Source of the DNA: Eudromia elegans | Lineage: Eukaryota; Chordata; Aves; Tinamiformes; Tinamidae | Assembly: GCA_003342815.1 (NCBI GenBank) | Contig: PTEX01000133.1 | Span: forward strand, 678,280-742,279 | Direction of reading: 5' to 3' | Length of the DNA: 64,000 nucleotides | Shown: in pieces, positions 1 to 9,684 of the stretch | Layout of the letters: the number at the start of each line of letters is the position of its first letter | Position numbering within the stretch: position 1 is the stretch's first letter | Program-made: the position numbers and the translations under genes | Notes under the pieces: generated by a model | What the model saw: only the letters and a program-made list of their open reading frames with translations | Told to the model about the DNA's origin: nothing | Databases searched by the model: none

Positions 1-1750
1 AACCGCAATGAGAATGAAATGAAACTGCTTGAGCAAACAAGGTGTGCTTGGCAGGGCAGCCGGCTGCGTGACAAAGTACTCTTCTCTCCCTGCCAATCTG
101 CCAGGGTTATCTATTGACCGAGAATAAACACCTCGCCCACAACCCCAAACTCCGAGGGACAGCAGCGCAGGTGACACAGGCGGCTTCTGAGAGACCCGGC
201 TCGGCGCTGCACTTGCCTTGGTCCTGGTGTCCCCTCCTCAGGCATATCCAAGTTCCAGTGGGGCCCCTTTTTTCACATGTAGCGTGTATGGGCAGCCCAA
301 GCATCCCAGCACGGTCTCTACTGACACTCAGTGCAGCCTGCGGGTCACGGAGGCCAAGGAGGGACCTGCTGGAACCAAGAGATTCCAACTGGGAAAACCT
401 GTTCCCTGTGGAAGGTTGTGCAAATTACCTGACAGTGCTGCAGACCAGACCACAGACTTAATCCTGATCCCAGTTCCCAGGACTGTGACCTTTTCTTGCA
501 CCAAAAGGAAACCTGTGGTTGCCAGCCCTCAACTCAGCCCTGTGTATGTGACCCATACAACTCCACCCTAGAATACTAGAAAGTACTTTTTTCGTTGTTA
601 CATCTTTGGATGACCACAGATCCTCTCTCCTGGACTGTCTTGCTGAACGGTTAAAGGCAGATATGTCTAGCATGGCAAGAGATCAGGCCACACAACTGAG
701 CCAGCAAGGCAGTTCCTGACACAAATAGGAGGTGAAGCTGCTGCCAAGAGGCTGGGCTGGCCCTGGGCACCTCCTTCCACTAGCAAGTCTGGTAGGCTCT
801 TGCCATACTGTGCCTTGCACTTGCCCTTTGGGTGCTTGGGGCCACTGCAGCTTCAGTGCCCTGAGCAGAAGATCCTTCAGCTGCCACCGATACCTTCAGC
901 TGGTGGGTTCACAGCTGACCTGCCGCCAGGCTGCCTTGCAAGGGAGTTTTTCCCATTGGAGACTAGCAGTCTGAGTGCTGTGGTTGATCCCGGACTGCGC
1001 CCTGCAAAGCTTTGGTCGTGGCCTTCAGAAATTCAGAAGCAGAAAAGGAGACTTGGAGCAGTGTCTGTGGGAGCCTCGGTCCCCATGTCCATACCTTACC
1101 TGAGACATGTGCGAAATGGAGGCCTGGACTTCTCCAGGCAGCACAGGGGCTCAGCAATGGGGCTGTTCTAGCCTTCCAGCAATTCCCTCAAGGCTTGAGG
1201 GAAACTGGGAAAGTGTCAGCTCCTGGAGCCAGCCAGTGTAGATGGTCCACATGACACCTCGCTTTGAAGGTCTCATCTTTCTTTTGTAAACAGCCAACCT
1301 CTTTCAGGCGTGGAATGAGTCATTTTCAATGGTGTCACATCTCCTCCAGCAACAGAGAGCAGCCAGGGTACAATATCTGGGTGCCCTTGCCAAAAATGCC
1401 CCCCTGGATCTTTGCAAAGCATTCTCCCTGCTCAGGAAAAGCTACCAAAATATTCCCACCTCCTTGTTGGTGGTCTGGCTCTGTTCCTTACTCACTCCAG
1501 GCATTAACAGTAATAACCTTGCTGAAGGATGTGGCTTTGGGTGTATCATTGCTTTTACCTGACCATTCCAGACCTAGTTTGGCCCCAAGAACAAAGGGAG
1601 GATTCCAGGGCCTTTGCTGCTGAGGGTGAATAGGAACTGGGCTCCCTCAACCTCCTTCCCTGCCTCCCTATGACTGTGCTAGCTGGGGAAGGCTGGTGTT
1701 GGCACTGAGCAAGAACAGACAAGCAAGCAAAGAGACATACAAGAAGTTAC
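1..1750. other. Intergenic region downstream of ELF3
   Basis: No exon, repeat family or RNA gene is recognised on either strand. The open frames here have no protein similarity I recognise and lack splice-site context. The region ends at the predicted ELF3 polyadenylation site. Confidence 0.6.
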
Positions 1751-1754
1751 AAAA

Positions 1755-2739
1755 TAAACAAACAAACAAGAATTTATTCCTTTATGATCCTAAATCAAAA
1801 GGAGGAAACCACATGCACCTGCTGGGTGCCTGCCTGGGCTGACGTCCCCCTCCTGTGGCTGGCACAGATCCAGTCTGTGCCCCTGTGACTTTGCTTCAGT
1901 CCAGCTGAGCATCACCACCTTCCGTAAGACACGCGTGTGCCCTACAACGCACATTGTCACACAGGAACATCGTAATTCATGAAAAAAAAAAAAAAAGATA
2001 TGTACATTCATTCTGTGCCTTTCTTTTTCTTACATAAGTTAGAAGCTACTTGTGGGGGAAAAAAAGGGGCCTGTTTCCAGATACAGGTGTCCAGGCTGGA
2101 AATTCAGACAGGCTCTGCTGTCTGGAGTTCTCCCTCCTTCAGTGGGTTTTCCAGAGTTGGGCGTGATTATGTGCTTTCTCCATCTGCTCTTGACTGATGC
2201 TGCATTGCAAAACTGCTGCACAGAGAGGCCTCCCTCATCCCGTGTAGAGAAAATAGGGCAGTGAGCACCTTCAGGTCATGAGGAGCAACGGAGGAGGACA
2301 CTTCAGCAAGGCCTCATAGCTGGGCTGAGTCCTGTCTGGTCATAGTGGTGCTGTCCCTCTGCCCAGGCAGGAGGTGGGTGCCAGCAGGAGACCTGCTGGA
2401 TTCTCTCCTTTGTGTGATCTGTCACCCAGATTTCTCTTCTCCTTTGTCTTTATCCAGGCTTTGAAACAGCCAAAGTTATAGAAACTCTAGGTGGAGATAT
2501 AAATCCAACGAGGGAAATAATGGTTTACAATAACCTACTGGAGCCAAAATATTAGCTTTAAATATCTCAGTGCTGGCAGTCACCAGCATGCACATTTGTG
2601 CCCGCACAAGGGGCTGGAGTCTCACACGCTGCATAGGGCAGCAGCTTCCAGATCCAACCGTAGGCCAAGTTTCATGGTGAGGAACCAGGTTCAAGGCTGG
2701 CCCTGAGGGGCTCGCCAGGCCCCAGTTCATCCAAAACCT
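1755..2739 (-). other. ELF3: ELF3 3' untranslated region (predicted)
   Basis: About 1 kb runs from the ELF3 stop codon to just past a minus-strand AATAAA at 1773-1778. It contains a T-run on the minus strand (poly-A at 1981-1995 on the plus strand). The extent is inferred from the poly(A) signal only. Confidence 0.55.
1773..1778 (-). terminator. ELF3: Poly(A) signal AATAAA, probable ELF3 3' end
   Basis: A canonical AATAAA hexamer on the minus strand about 960 nt after the ELF3 stop. It is the first such hexamer I see downstream of the gene. Cleavage would be about 10-25 nt further on. Confidence 0.55.
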
Positions 2740-2860
2740 TTACAGTTCTTTGTTCCTGTTCAACACCTCCTCCTCTTTCCAGCCGCTGGAGTTCTTCCCG
2801 AATTTGTACACTAGCCGTCGCCCATCAACTCTTTCCAAGATCTCTCGTTTGTAGTAATAC
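2740..2860 (-). CDS. ELF3: ELF3 coding exon 8 (last)
   Basis: The acceptor is at 2861-2862 and the TAA stop at 2740-2742. It encodes the end of the ETS domain ([20 protein letters not shown]) and a short C-tail ending NRNKEL. The first base completes an Arg codon with exon 7. Confidence 0.95.
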
Positions 2861-5800
2861 CTGGAGAGGACAGAGCTCGAATCAGGGCTCTGCATGCAGC
2901 ACCATGTGCTGTAGGGGTCGAGGACTGAGCTCTAGTGGATCTGATGCAGCCCCACGGGCAAGGGACACCCTGGGGAGCAGGGGAGGGGACTCACCGCATG
3001 GCTCGGCTCAGCTTCTCGTAGGTCATGCTGCTGTTCTTCTTCTTCTGGCCCCAGAGCTGAGCCACTGCCTCTGAGCGCAGGAATTTGAAGACACCTTCCC
3101 GACGGTCCTCCCACTTCATCAGCCCCTCATTCAGCTCCGGGTGGATCAGGATGTCCCGGATAAACTCCCACAGGTGGGTACCTCTTGGGGCTGGAGGAAA
3201 ACAGGCTGTTTGAGCAAGGGAAGCTCTTCGGTTTCCCTTTACATTGGGTCCCCATTGAGCCCCCTGCCCAGGAGCATGGTCAATGAAGACCATCTTTCCT
3301 CCCACCTTCCCACCCACGGAGTCAGGCAGGTTCCCAGCTCCTGGTTGGAGTCCACGTACAGTGCTTGCTTTTCCGGCTCTCCAGACAGTCTCTGCTCTCC
3401 TTGCTGAGTTTTCGGGGACGTCCTCGTTTCCGCTTACCATGTTTGGTGTCCCCTTTCTTGCCCCCTGCGAAGCCATCTGTGCACACAGACAAGAGGAAAT
3501 ATTATCTTCAGAGTCTCCTGGGTTGCAGCTCACACCTCCCTAGGCAGAGATATCTCTAGTGTCTTTCTTTGAGAACAAAAGCAAAAAAGGAAGAGCTAGT
3601 GGTGGGGAGAATCAAGGGCTGAACCCACTTTGCAGGACCAGGTACCAGAGAAACAGCTTCTGGAGAGAAGGGTCCTCACTTCCTCCAGCTATCATCCCCT
3701 TCCCCACTAGGACAGAAACTTCTCCATCCATTGGGCAGCATGTCGTTCCTCCCAAAGGCCTTGCTGCTCCCTTGCATGCCCCCTGAAAGGGATCGAAGGC
3801 ACATCATAGAAAGCCAATGTTCTCCCTCTTTCCCTGTGTGGAGATGGCTCGATTTCTCTAAGGAATTGTGCTCTCGCACCGGCCCTCGCAATTCCCGCCT
3901 GGCCCTTGTAGCCAGAGAGCTGGAGATGGTCAGGAACAAGCTCCCGGGTGGGAAGTGAACAACTCACCCTCAGGGAAGAGTTTTGCTTCTGCAGAGTCAA
4001 CGTCGAGGTCAAGGTCACTTCCACCGGAGTCCTGGGAATTGGGGCTGTGGGACATCATAGGCCCTGGAGATAAAAAGACGGGGCTCAAACCACCTACAGT
4101 TTACACCTGAAGATGCATCCCCCTGGGCTTTTCTCCTTATTTTCACATCAGGGCCCTGTAGCTCAGTCTCTCTGCAAGGTCCAGACCTGTGCTGGAGCAG
4201 GATCCCATCGCCTGCCAGTTCGGTGCAAACAAGGGGACTTTGCAGCCCAGATAGCAGGCTACCTACTGACCTGAGATATCTGAGCTGTCTGGAGACATGG
4301 CACCAGGCAAGCACGTGAAGTCTGTGGAGAGGAAAGGACTCGTGAACTTCATGTCCTCCAGGGAATCCTTGGCACTGGGATTTCCCAGGTCTGGAAGGGA
4401 CAGAGGGGAAGGGTTAGCCCTGCCAGCCACATCTGGCCCCTGAGGACAGAGCCTGGCCAAAGCACCACTCTTACCCAGATGGCTGGTGTCCAGGAATGTC
4501 TCTTGGGAAGTCGCATCCTCTTTCTCCAGCAAGTCAATGATCCAGTTGAGCTCATCGGAGGCTGCCGAAGGAGATGCTTGGGATTAGTAATGCAGATGGG
4601 AACACCACATACAGGGGCCTGAGCCTGGCTCAAGGAGCCCAGCTATGCCCCATGTCCCAATGCCATCCTGTCCAGCTCCCCTCAGGGCAGCCTCCCCCAC
4701 AGAGCAGGAGACCCTCTGTACGGCCCAGGCGAGCAGGGCAGGACTCTGGGCTAGCAGAGGGCTCTCGGTCTCGTGCTCGGAGCCCAGCGGCCTGAGGAGA
4801 GAGGGAGCACTAGGGCCACTCACTGATCTCATGCAGGCGGTCGTAGAGTTCATCTCCCAGGGGCCCAAAGATGAGGCGCATCTGGTCCCTCGTGCAGTGG
4901 CAGAGTGTGTGCCCGTCCATGTTGCAGCAGGAGAAGTCGATGGAGCTGGCGTCGTACTTGTTCTTCTCCACCTGGTAGCTGATCCACTCGAGTACCTGCA
5001 CCTTGGTCCAGAAGTATGGGAGCTCACTGAACCACTCTGGCTTTTCTGCAAGAGATGGAGAGTGGTTTTCAGGGGCAGGAAGGCAGCACCAAGGCAGGGA
5101 GCCATGGGCTGCCTGGGTGGGGGCAATCCCTGTGATGACCATCTAGGGCTCAGCAGGTCCTGTAATTGGCACTCTGTAGGTCTATCACAAGGGCCACCAC
5201 TTGTGACTGCTCCACAGTTGTTCTGCGTGACAGTGACAACCTGACGCCCTCCCCACTGCCAGATTTGGGTGTTGTTTGCCCCATCCATGCTGGGAGCTGC
5301 CCTGCTCTGCTGCCACGTTGCTCTTGCCAGGTTCCCCACACCTGCCCTGGGGCCATCCTGCAATGGTGTCACCTGCAGAGGGGGACCCTAAGCACCAGGA
5401 CCGTCCTTCCAAACTGCTCCTCAGCAATCATGTATCCTGATCCTGGGGATGTGCTGGAGGGGGAGGAAGGACAGCAATGATTCCCTCTTCCCCCATGCAG
5501 CCAGGGCACTCTGAACTTTGTGCCATCTTGGTCTCCTCCGGCAAGCTTCCAGCCAACACTCTGCTGGGGAAACTGAGGCACGGTCCAAGCCGTTGGCTTG
5601 CCCCAGTAGGATCAGGATCGAGTTCTAAGACAGCAGCGCTGCCTCATTTCTATCCTGCATGCTGGGTGCCCTGTAGAGCCCGCCGCTGCTGTGCTGCCTT
5701 GCCCCTTACCTGTGCTCTCTGCCGGAGGCTGGCTGCTGGCGAGGCTCAGCCCCACGGCGCTCTCATCCCCATGCTGTCCCAGCATGTCCAGGGTTGGCTG

Positions 5801-5872
5801 CCCTTCGTCTGCCTGGTACATGGCGCTGATGTAGTTAGAGAAGATGTTGCTGATCTCACAAGATCCCGCCAT
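2740..5872 (-). CDS. ELF3: ELF3 (ESE-1/ESX), ETS-family transcription factor, complete coding region, 8 coding exons
   Basis: ELF3 is an epithelium-specific nuclear transcription factor that binds GGAA-core ETS sites and drives epithelial differentiation and inflammatory genes. The eight exons join in phase to 373 residues, against about 371 in mammals. Order: N-terminus beginning [14 protein letters not shown] (residues 1-54); Pointed/SAM domain (about 55-128, with [10 protein letters not shown] and [14 protein letters not shown]); a helix rich in acidic and leucine residues ([12 protein letters not shown]); a serine-rich stretch (about 158-229); a basic AT-hook KRKRGRPRK (about 250); and the winged-helix ETS domain (about 270-360, with [19 protein letters not shown] and [20 protein letters not shown]). 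The ETS recognition helix contains the invariant RAMRYYY, split across the last intron. The start codon matches the mammalian N-terminus although its Kozak -3 base is weak. Introns larger than 300 bases (3477-3967, 5046-5709) show nothing recognisable. Confidence 0.97.
2995..3190 (-). CDS. ELF3: ELF3 coding exon 7 (ETS domain)
   Basis: The donor gtgag follows 2995 and the acceptor cctccag precedes 3190. It encodes the first two thirds of the ETS domain: [20 protein letters not shown], then [12 protein letters not shown] and the recognition helix region up to AMR. Confidence 0.95.
3360..3476 (-). CDS. ELF3: ELF3 coding exon 6 (AT-hook)
   Basis: The donor is gtacgt and the acceptor tgcacag. 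117 nt encode the basic region with [20 protein letters not shown] and RKLSKE, which includes the AT-hook DNA-contact motif of ELF3. Confidence 0.93.
3968..4063 (-). CDS. ELF3: ELF3 coding exon 5 (Ser-rich)
   Basis: 96 nt. The donor is gtgagt and the acceptor tatctccag. It encodes a Ser/Asp-rich segment ([20 protein letters not shown]) corresponding to the serine-rich region of mammalian ELF3. Confidence 0.92.
4271..4390 (-). CDS. ELF3: ELF3 coding exon 4
   Basis: 120 nt in phase with its neighbours. The donor is gtcagt and the acceptor cttccag. It encodes [15 protein letters not shown] and a Ser/Asp-containing end (MSPDSSDIS). This linker is the least conserved part of the protein. Confidence 0.88.
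4475..4561 (-). CDS. ELF3: ELF3 coding exon 3 (activation region)
   Basis: 87 nt. The donor is gtaaga and the acceptor ttcggcag. It encodes [20 protein letters not shown], which matches the DELSWIIELLEKD segment C-terminal to the mammalian Pointed domain. Confidence 0.93.
4824..5045 (-). CDS. ELF3: ELF3 coding exon 2 (Pointed domain)
   Basis: 222 nt. The donor is gtgagt and the acceptor tcttgcag. It encodes almost the entire Pointed/SAM domain: [20 protein letters not shown], then [20 protein letters not shown], ending in [16 protein letters not shown]. Confidence 0.95.
5710..5872 (-). CDS. ELF3: ELF3 coding exon 1 (start codon)
   Basis: The ATG is at 5870-5872 and the donor is gtaagg after 5710. 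It encodes [20 protein letters not shown] and a variable linker. An acceptor (ctctcag) sits 11 bases upstream of the ATG, giving this exon a likely 5' edge at 5883, with a non-coding exon further upstream. Confidence 0.93.
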
Positions 5873-6749
5873 CAAGCTCTGTGCTGAGAGATCACGGTGA
5901 GTCCTTGGCGCTCCCTGGACCGGGGGCCCTGGGCCTGCAGACCCCACAGCAGCCGTTAGCGCCGCTAATGCCTCCTCCCAGGAGGTCACCTCCGCGGGAA
6001 GACCCGTGCCCGGCACCTTGCCCGTCTGGGCTGGGGCCTGAGTCACTGCCATGGCAGGGCTCACCCAGGGGCGACTGCCTGCGCCTCCCCAGCGCGGCGA
6101 GCGAGAGGGCACGGCATCGTCACGCGCGCAAGAAAGTCCCTTTCCAATAATCTGTCCTCTCTGACCTATCATCTCATAGTCGAGGCAAGCAGATAATAAA
6201 CTAGCATCCCTGCTCTCATTAGTGGAGGTTTGGCCCCTCTGCGGGGCCCGACGTCTCGGACGTGCAGCGCTCCGGCACTCCCCCAGCCCCATGAGAGTCA
6301 CAGCCCGGCTCTGCGCGCTGCCGGCTCTACCGGCATCGTGCTCTGTCGCGGCGGGGACGCCGGGAAAGCAACTCCTGGGGACCCGTGGCAAAAAGAAAAC
6401 ACACGTCCCCATGTCTTTCTGGCCGGGAAAGAATCGAGACAATATTTGACTGCCTTTGAGGAGCCAGATCTTGCTGTTTGATTGAGAAAGTTTGGCAGCT
6501 GGGAAGGGAGCCCTCAGCATTGCTGCCTCATCAGCCCCTGAAAGGGTTCAGGGCTATGATGACAAAACAGGCGTGTAGTTATGAAAAAGATACAGCCAAA
6601 CAAACAAAAAAACCCCCACAACAAAACAAATGAACAAACACAACAAAGACCCCTGCATCCCCTGGTGAAAGCAAAGATGCACAGGGAGGGAAGCAAAGCG
6701 GCTGAGCCGGGATGGGGGGAACAGGCACCGAACGGGAAAGATTTGGTAC

Positions 6750-6870
6750 CTTCTGTGATGGCAATCCAGGGAGCAGCAGCTACTTCACGGAGCAGCGAGG
6801 AGAGGACCAAAAGCTCCGTGCCCTGCAGCTAGTCACTCCTCATGGGGGCCCTGGCCTGGAGTCTGGTGCC
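6750..6870 (-). other. ELF3: Tentative ELF3 non-coding first exon
   Basis: The segment lies between the expected start site (about 30 nt after a minus-strand TATA box at 6897-6904) and a possible donor (AGAAG followed by gtacc) at 6749. It has no ORF with similarity. The boundaries are inference only; the intervening intron 5884-6749 holds nothing recognised. Confidence 0.4.
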
Positions 6871-6896
6871 TATGGGCAGGCCCTGCCCTTGTCTGT

Positions 6897-6904
6897 CTTT
6901 TATA
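6897..6904 (-). promoter_or_regulatory. ELF3: ELF3 TATA box
   Basis: TATAAAAG on the minus strand, about 1 kb upstream of the ATG. This fits a TATA-containing ELF3 promoter with transcription starting near 6870. Confidence 0.6.
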
Positions 6905-6937
6905 GCGCGTGCAGCGTAACGCGATCTGGCAGCCCGA

Positions 6938-6947
6938 GGGGAATTCC
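6938..6947. promoter_or_regulatory. ELF3: Candidate NF-kappaB site in the ELF3 promoter
   Basis: GGGGAATTCC is a perfect match to the GGGRNWYYCC kappaB consensus, 34 bp upstream of the TATA box. Mammalian ELF3 is induced by inflammatory cytokines through NF-kappaB, so the position is functionally plausible. Confidence 0.55.
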
Positions 6948-6980
6948 AGGCTGAAACGTTCATGCTCCCAGATCCAGGTG

Positions 6981-6988
6981 ATTTGCAT
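6981..6988. promoter_or_regulatory. ELF3: Octamer (POU) motif upstream of ELF3
   Basis: A perfect ATTTGCAT octamer about 77 bp upstream of the TATA box. It is a candidate POU-factor site; only the motif match supports it. Confidence 0.4.
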
Positions 6989-6989
6989 A

Positions 6990-9150
6990 ATATGAACCAC
7001 CAGGTCCCAGCCCAGTTCTGCCTTGCCGGGAAATCTGGGTTGGCCAGTTTAATCATTGTCAGAGCCCTTGCCCCGCTGGTGCCCAGAGTCTCGCCCGCTT
7101 TGGCTTCTTTGGGGTGTTTTCTTCGCCAGCTTGTTTCGCTCCCTGCTGTCTGTTCCCAGGAGCAGGTTCATTCCGCTCCCGCTGCCAAGATAAAGCACCC
7201 GGAAGGGCTGGATGCCTCCTGGAAGGCCCTGGGTCGGGGGGCTGAACATCCCCTCCCTGGGGCTCTGGTGGGGCAAAGGGGCTGGTAAAGCCACCCCAGG
7301 TGCTGACCTTGCCCTGCAGCATCCCCTCCAGAAGCCCTGCCCAAGGTGGGAACCCCGCAGGGACCTCGGGCCCCGTTCCCACCTAGTGCTTGCCCTGGTG
7401 CCGCGTCATGGGCACGCACACCGAGGGACACATGCCAAAGGTAAGGGCAGGGCTGTAGGATGCGTTTGAGGAATCCCTTTGGGTGGCTGCTCATTCCCTG
7501 GCTGCTGAGCAGGGCACCCTCTCTGGGTTTGTTCACGCTCTTCTTGGCCCTGCAGTGTTGTGGGGAAGTCTAGGTGCACCGAAGCAGGCGGCCTGGCACC
7601 CGCGTGCCTGGAGCTGGCACTCAGCAGAGCCACCAGCATCCGTGCAGCGCTCGGCTGAAGCAAACCCATACAGTGTGTGACGGGAGCAAACGCTGGCATC
7701 ACGTAGCCATCTTGAGCTGCCCCGTCTTGTTTACTTTGGAAAGGAGCCTGGGGCAAAGCCACTTGTGTGCCTGTGGGCACCATGGGCAGGAGTGGATTGG
7801 GCAGCACTGACGTTCCCCCTTGTCCTTGTGGCCAGTAAGGGCTCTTTGGCTGCGTGTCCCATCCCTCGTCTTGCATCACTTGTCCTGCCATCCTGCAGAC
7901 CCAGAGCAGGCAGGGCCAACCTGCCATCCAGGAGGCACTAGGTTCCGCCAGCTGATGAACCACCCCAGCTTCATTCCTCCCCTGCACAGTCACGCGAGCT
8001 GGGCCTTACCTTGCCCTTTTGTTTCGTGGGCACAGCGTCGTGCAGGGCAGAGGCCTGTCCACACGCCAGAAGGCAAGGGCTGAAGGGTCCCCGGTGGGGA
8101 TCAGCCACCCTGCCACTGCTGCAGGGTGTGTGTCCCACATCTCCTAGGGCACGGCTGGCATAGAAACAAAGTGGCACTGGCATTTCCCTTCACCTTGCTG
8201 CTCCATCTGGTCTGACAGTGACGCGGTCATATGGAGCCGAGGCATCGCCCTGCAGAGCACGAGGGGTGCAGCTCATGGCCAGCCCTCCCTGCCTTGCAAT
8301 GCAGGTTTCCTGCCTAACATTTTAGGGAGAAGGGGAGAGAGGACAGCATGATGCCAACACCCGTCACTTCTGCATGCTTGGTTGGAACTGGGCGTCGGTA
8401 TTAGGATCCCCATGCACTCGGTGGCACCACGGGCAGAACCCAGGTGTCCTGGCCTTCCTATCTATGCTTAACGCACCCAGGCACAGATCTGGGCATGGCA
8501 GGAGTGCCTTACCCACTTCCCATCTATCTTTCCTGTAACTTCTGCAGCAATCTGTGACCTCGGGAGCAGGCGCCACACTCCAGCCCCCTCTGCATCCCCA
8601 TCTCCTCACGGATCCTGGGGCTGGGTGGTGGGAGGGGCGGCGTCCCTATGGACACACTGCGGCGTCCCTATGGACACGCTGAGGATCCCGGCACCAGACA
8701 CCGCAGTCCTGCAGCCGGGGCTGCCACCTGCTGGCTCTTCCCTGGCTCTAGAGCCATTGGCCACGGGCCTCCCTTGCTCTCCTGGGGCCACCAGCCATGG
8801 GGACATGGTCCTCCCCAGGCACACTGCGTCCCAAGATGAGCCCTATGCGTGCTGCAGATGGCCGGCGCCTCAAGAGCTCCATTCCCAAGAGGGATGCAGC
8901 ACCCTAGGATTGCCCCATCCTAGGAAGAACAGGGCAGGGGGATGTGTGGGCACCACCACTCTCTTCAGGAGGAGGAGGAGGAGGCGTGGAGCGTCTTGCC
9001 CCACGGCAGAACGTTTGCCATGGACGTGTCCCTGCAGACCCTGCCTCATCTGGGTGTACCGAAAGGGTGCTGAGGGCCAGCATGGCCAGGGGATGCTCTG
9101 CTCTCTGGGGAGGAAGCGGGGGCACACCTGATACTTTGGCTTGGGACTGC
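6990..9150. other. Intergenic region between ELF3 promoter and KIF21B 3' end
   Basis: About 2.2 kb with no recognisable exon or transposon. It contains a small tandem duplication near 8640-8683 (two ~22-bp copies around cgtccctatggacac). The ELF3 upstream regulatory region should lie at its low-coordinate end. Confidence 0.55.
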
Positions 9151-9155
9151 CTGGC

Positions 9156-9161
9156 TTTATT
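9156..9161 (-). terminator. KIF21B: Distal candidate poly(A) signal for KIF21B
   Basis: Minus-strand AATAAA in the context GAGGAATAAAGCC. It lies about 320 nt beyond the stronger-looking signal at 9478 and could be an alternative cleavage site. Confidence 0.35.
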
Positions 9162-9477
9162 CCTCATCCTCCTTCTCACCAGGAGAGAGGTGCAGAGCCA
9201 GCCTGGCCAGGCTTTCCAATTCAGTCCCTAATTCCTAAGTCCTAATTCCTTAAGTCCCAATTCCTTTCCAGTTCAGTCCCTAATGACTCCTGTATCTGTC
9301 CCGTCTGCCTCAGGACTCTGATCGTGTAGGGATGTAGGTGAAGGTCTTCACCTCACAACACCCGAGCAGGACCAGAAGGGCTGGAACTGCAGCCTTCCTC
9401 CCACCATCTCCCCCAGTCTCTTCACCACTTTCATGGGCAAAAGCAGGTCCCAGCTCTGCTCCATCAGTTCAACACAT

Positions 9478-9483
9478 TTTATT
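9478..9483 (-). terminator. KIF21B: Candidate main poly(A) signal of KIF21B
   Basis: Minus-strand AATAAA followed by a GT-rich stretch (ATGTGTTG), within an AT-rich segment typical of 3' UTR ends. By eye I find no other AATAAA or ATTAAA on the minus strand between here and the KIF21B stop codons. Confidence 0.5.
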
Positions 9484-9573
9484 TGTGAGGACAAAAAGGC
9501 AAGGAACAAACACATCCATTGGGAAAAACCAACCAACCAAACAATTACACCATGAAACCGAAATAACTTACAC

Positions 9574-9581
9574 TATTTACA
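9574..9581 (-). promoter_or_regulatory. KIF21B: Pumilio response element in KIF21B 3' UTR
   Basis: The minus strand reads TGTAAATA, a perfect UGUANAUA Pumilio-binding octamer, about 90 nt upstream of the poly(A) signal. Only the motif supports it. Confidence 0.4.
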
Positions 9582-9654
9582 AGAACACATTGAGGTATAA
9601 AATATATGTACATGCCTTGTCTTATGAACAAATCTAGACCACTGGGCTGGTCTG

Positions 9655-9684
9655 CCCAACCCAACCCAACCCAACCCAACCCAA
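9655..9684 (-). repeat. (GGGTT)6 tract, candidate RNA G-quadruplex
   Basis: Six uninterrupted copies of CCCAA on the plus strand give GGGTT repeats in the sense of KIF21B transcription. Runs of three G separated by two T satisfy the standard G-quadruplex pattern. Confidence 0.75.

Noticed and set aside
107..1171. Small frames near the window start considered as a possible downstream gene
   Set aside because: No recognisable protein, and no splice pattern or poly(A) signal linking them.
4584..5372. 262-codon minus-strand frame over the ELF3 Pointed exon
   Set aside because: It is a shifted reading of ELF3 exon 2 plus its introns; the true frame is fixed by Pointed-domain similarity and splice phases.
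5612..6520. 302-codon minus-strand frame extending upstream of the ELF3 start
   Set aside because: The part before the ATG at 5870-5872 has no similarity to ELF3 and an acceptor sits 11 bases upstream of that ATG, so the extension is intronic.
9230..9290. Degenerate short repeats around cagtccctaattcc
   Set aside because: Imperfect and short; no consistent period or associated element.
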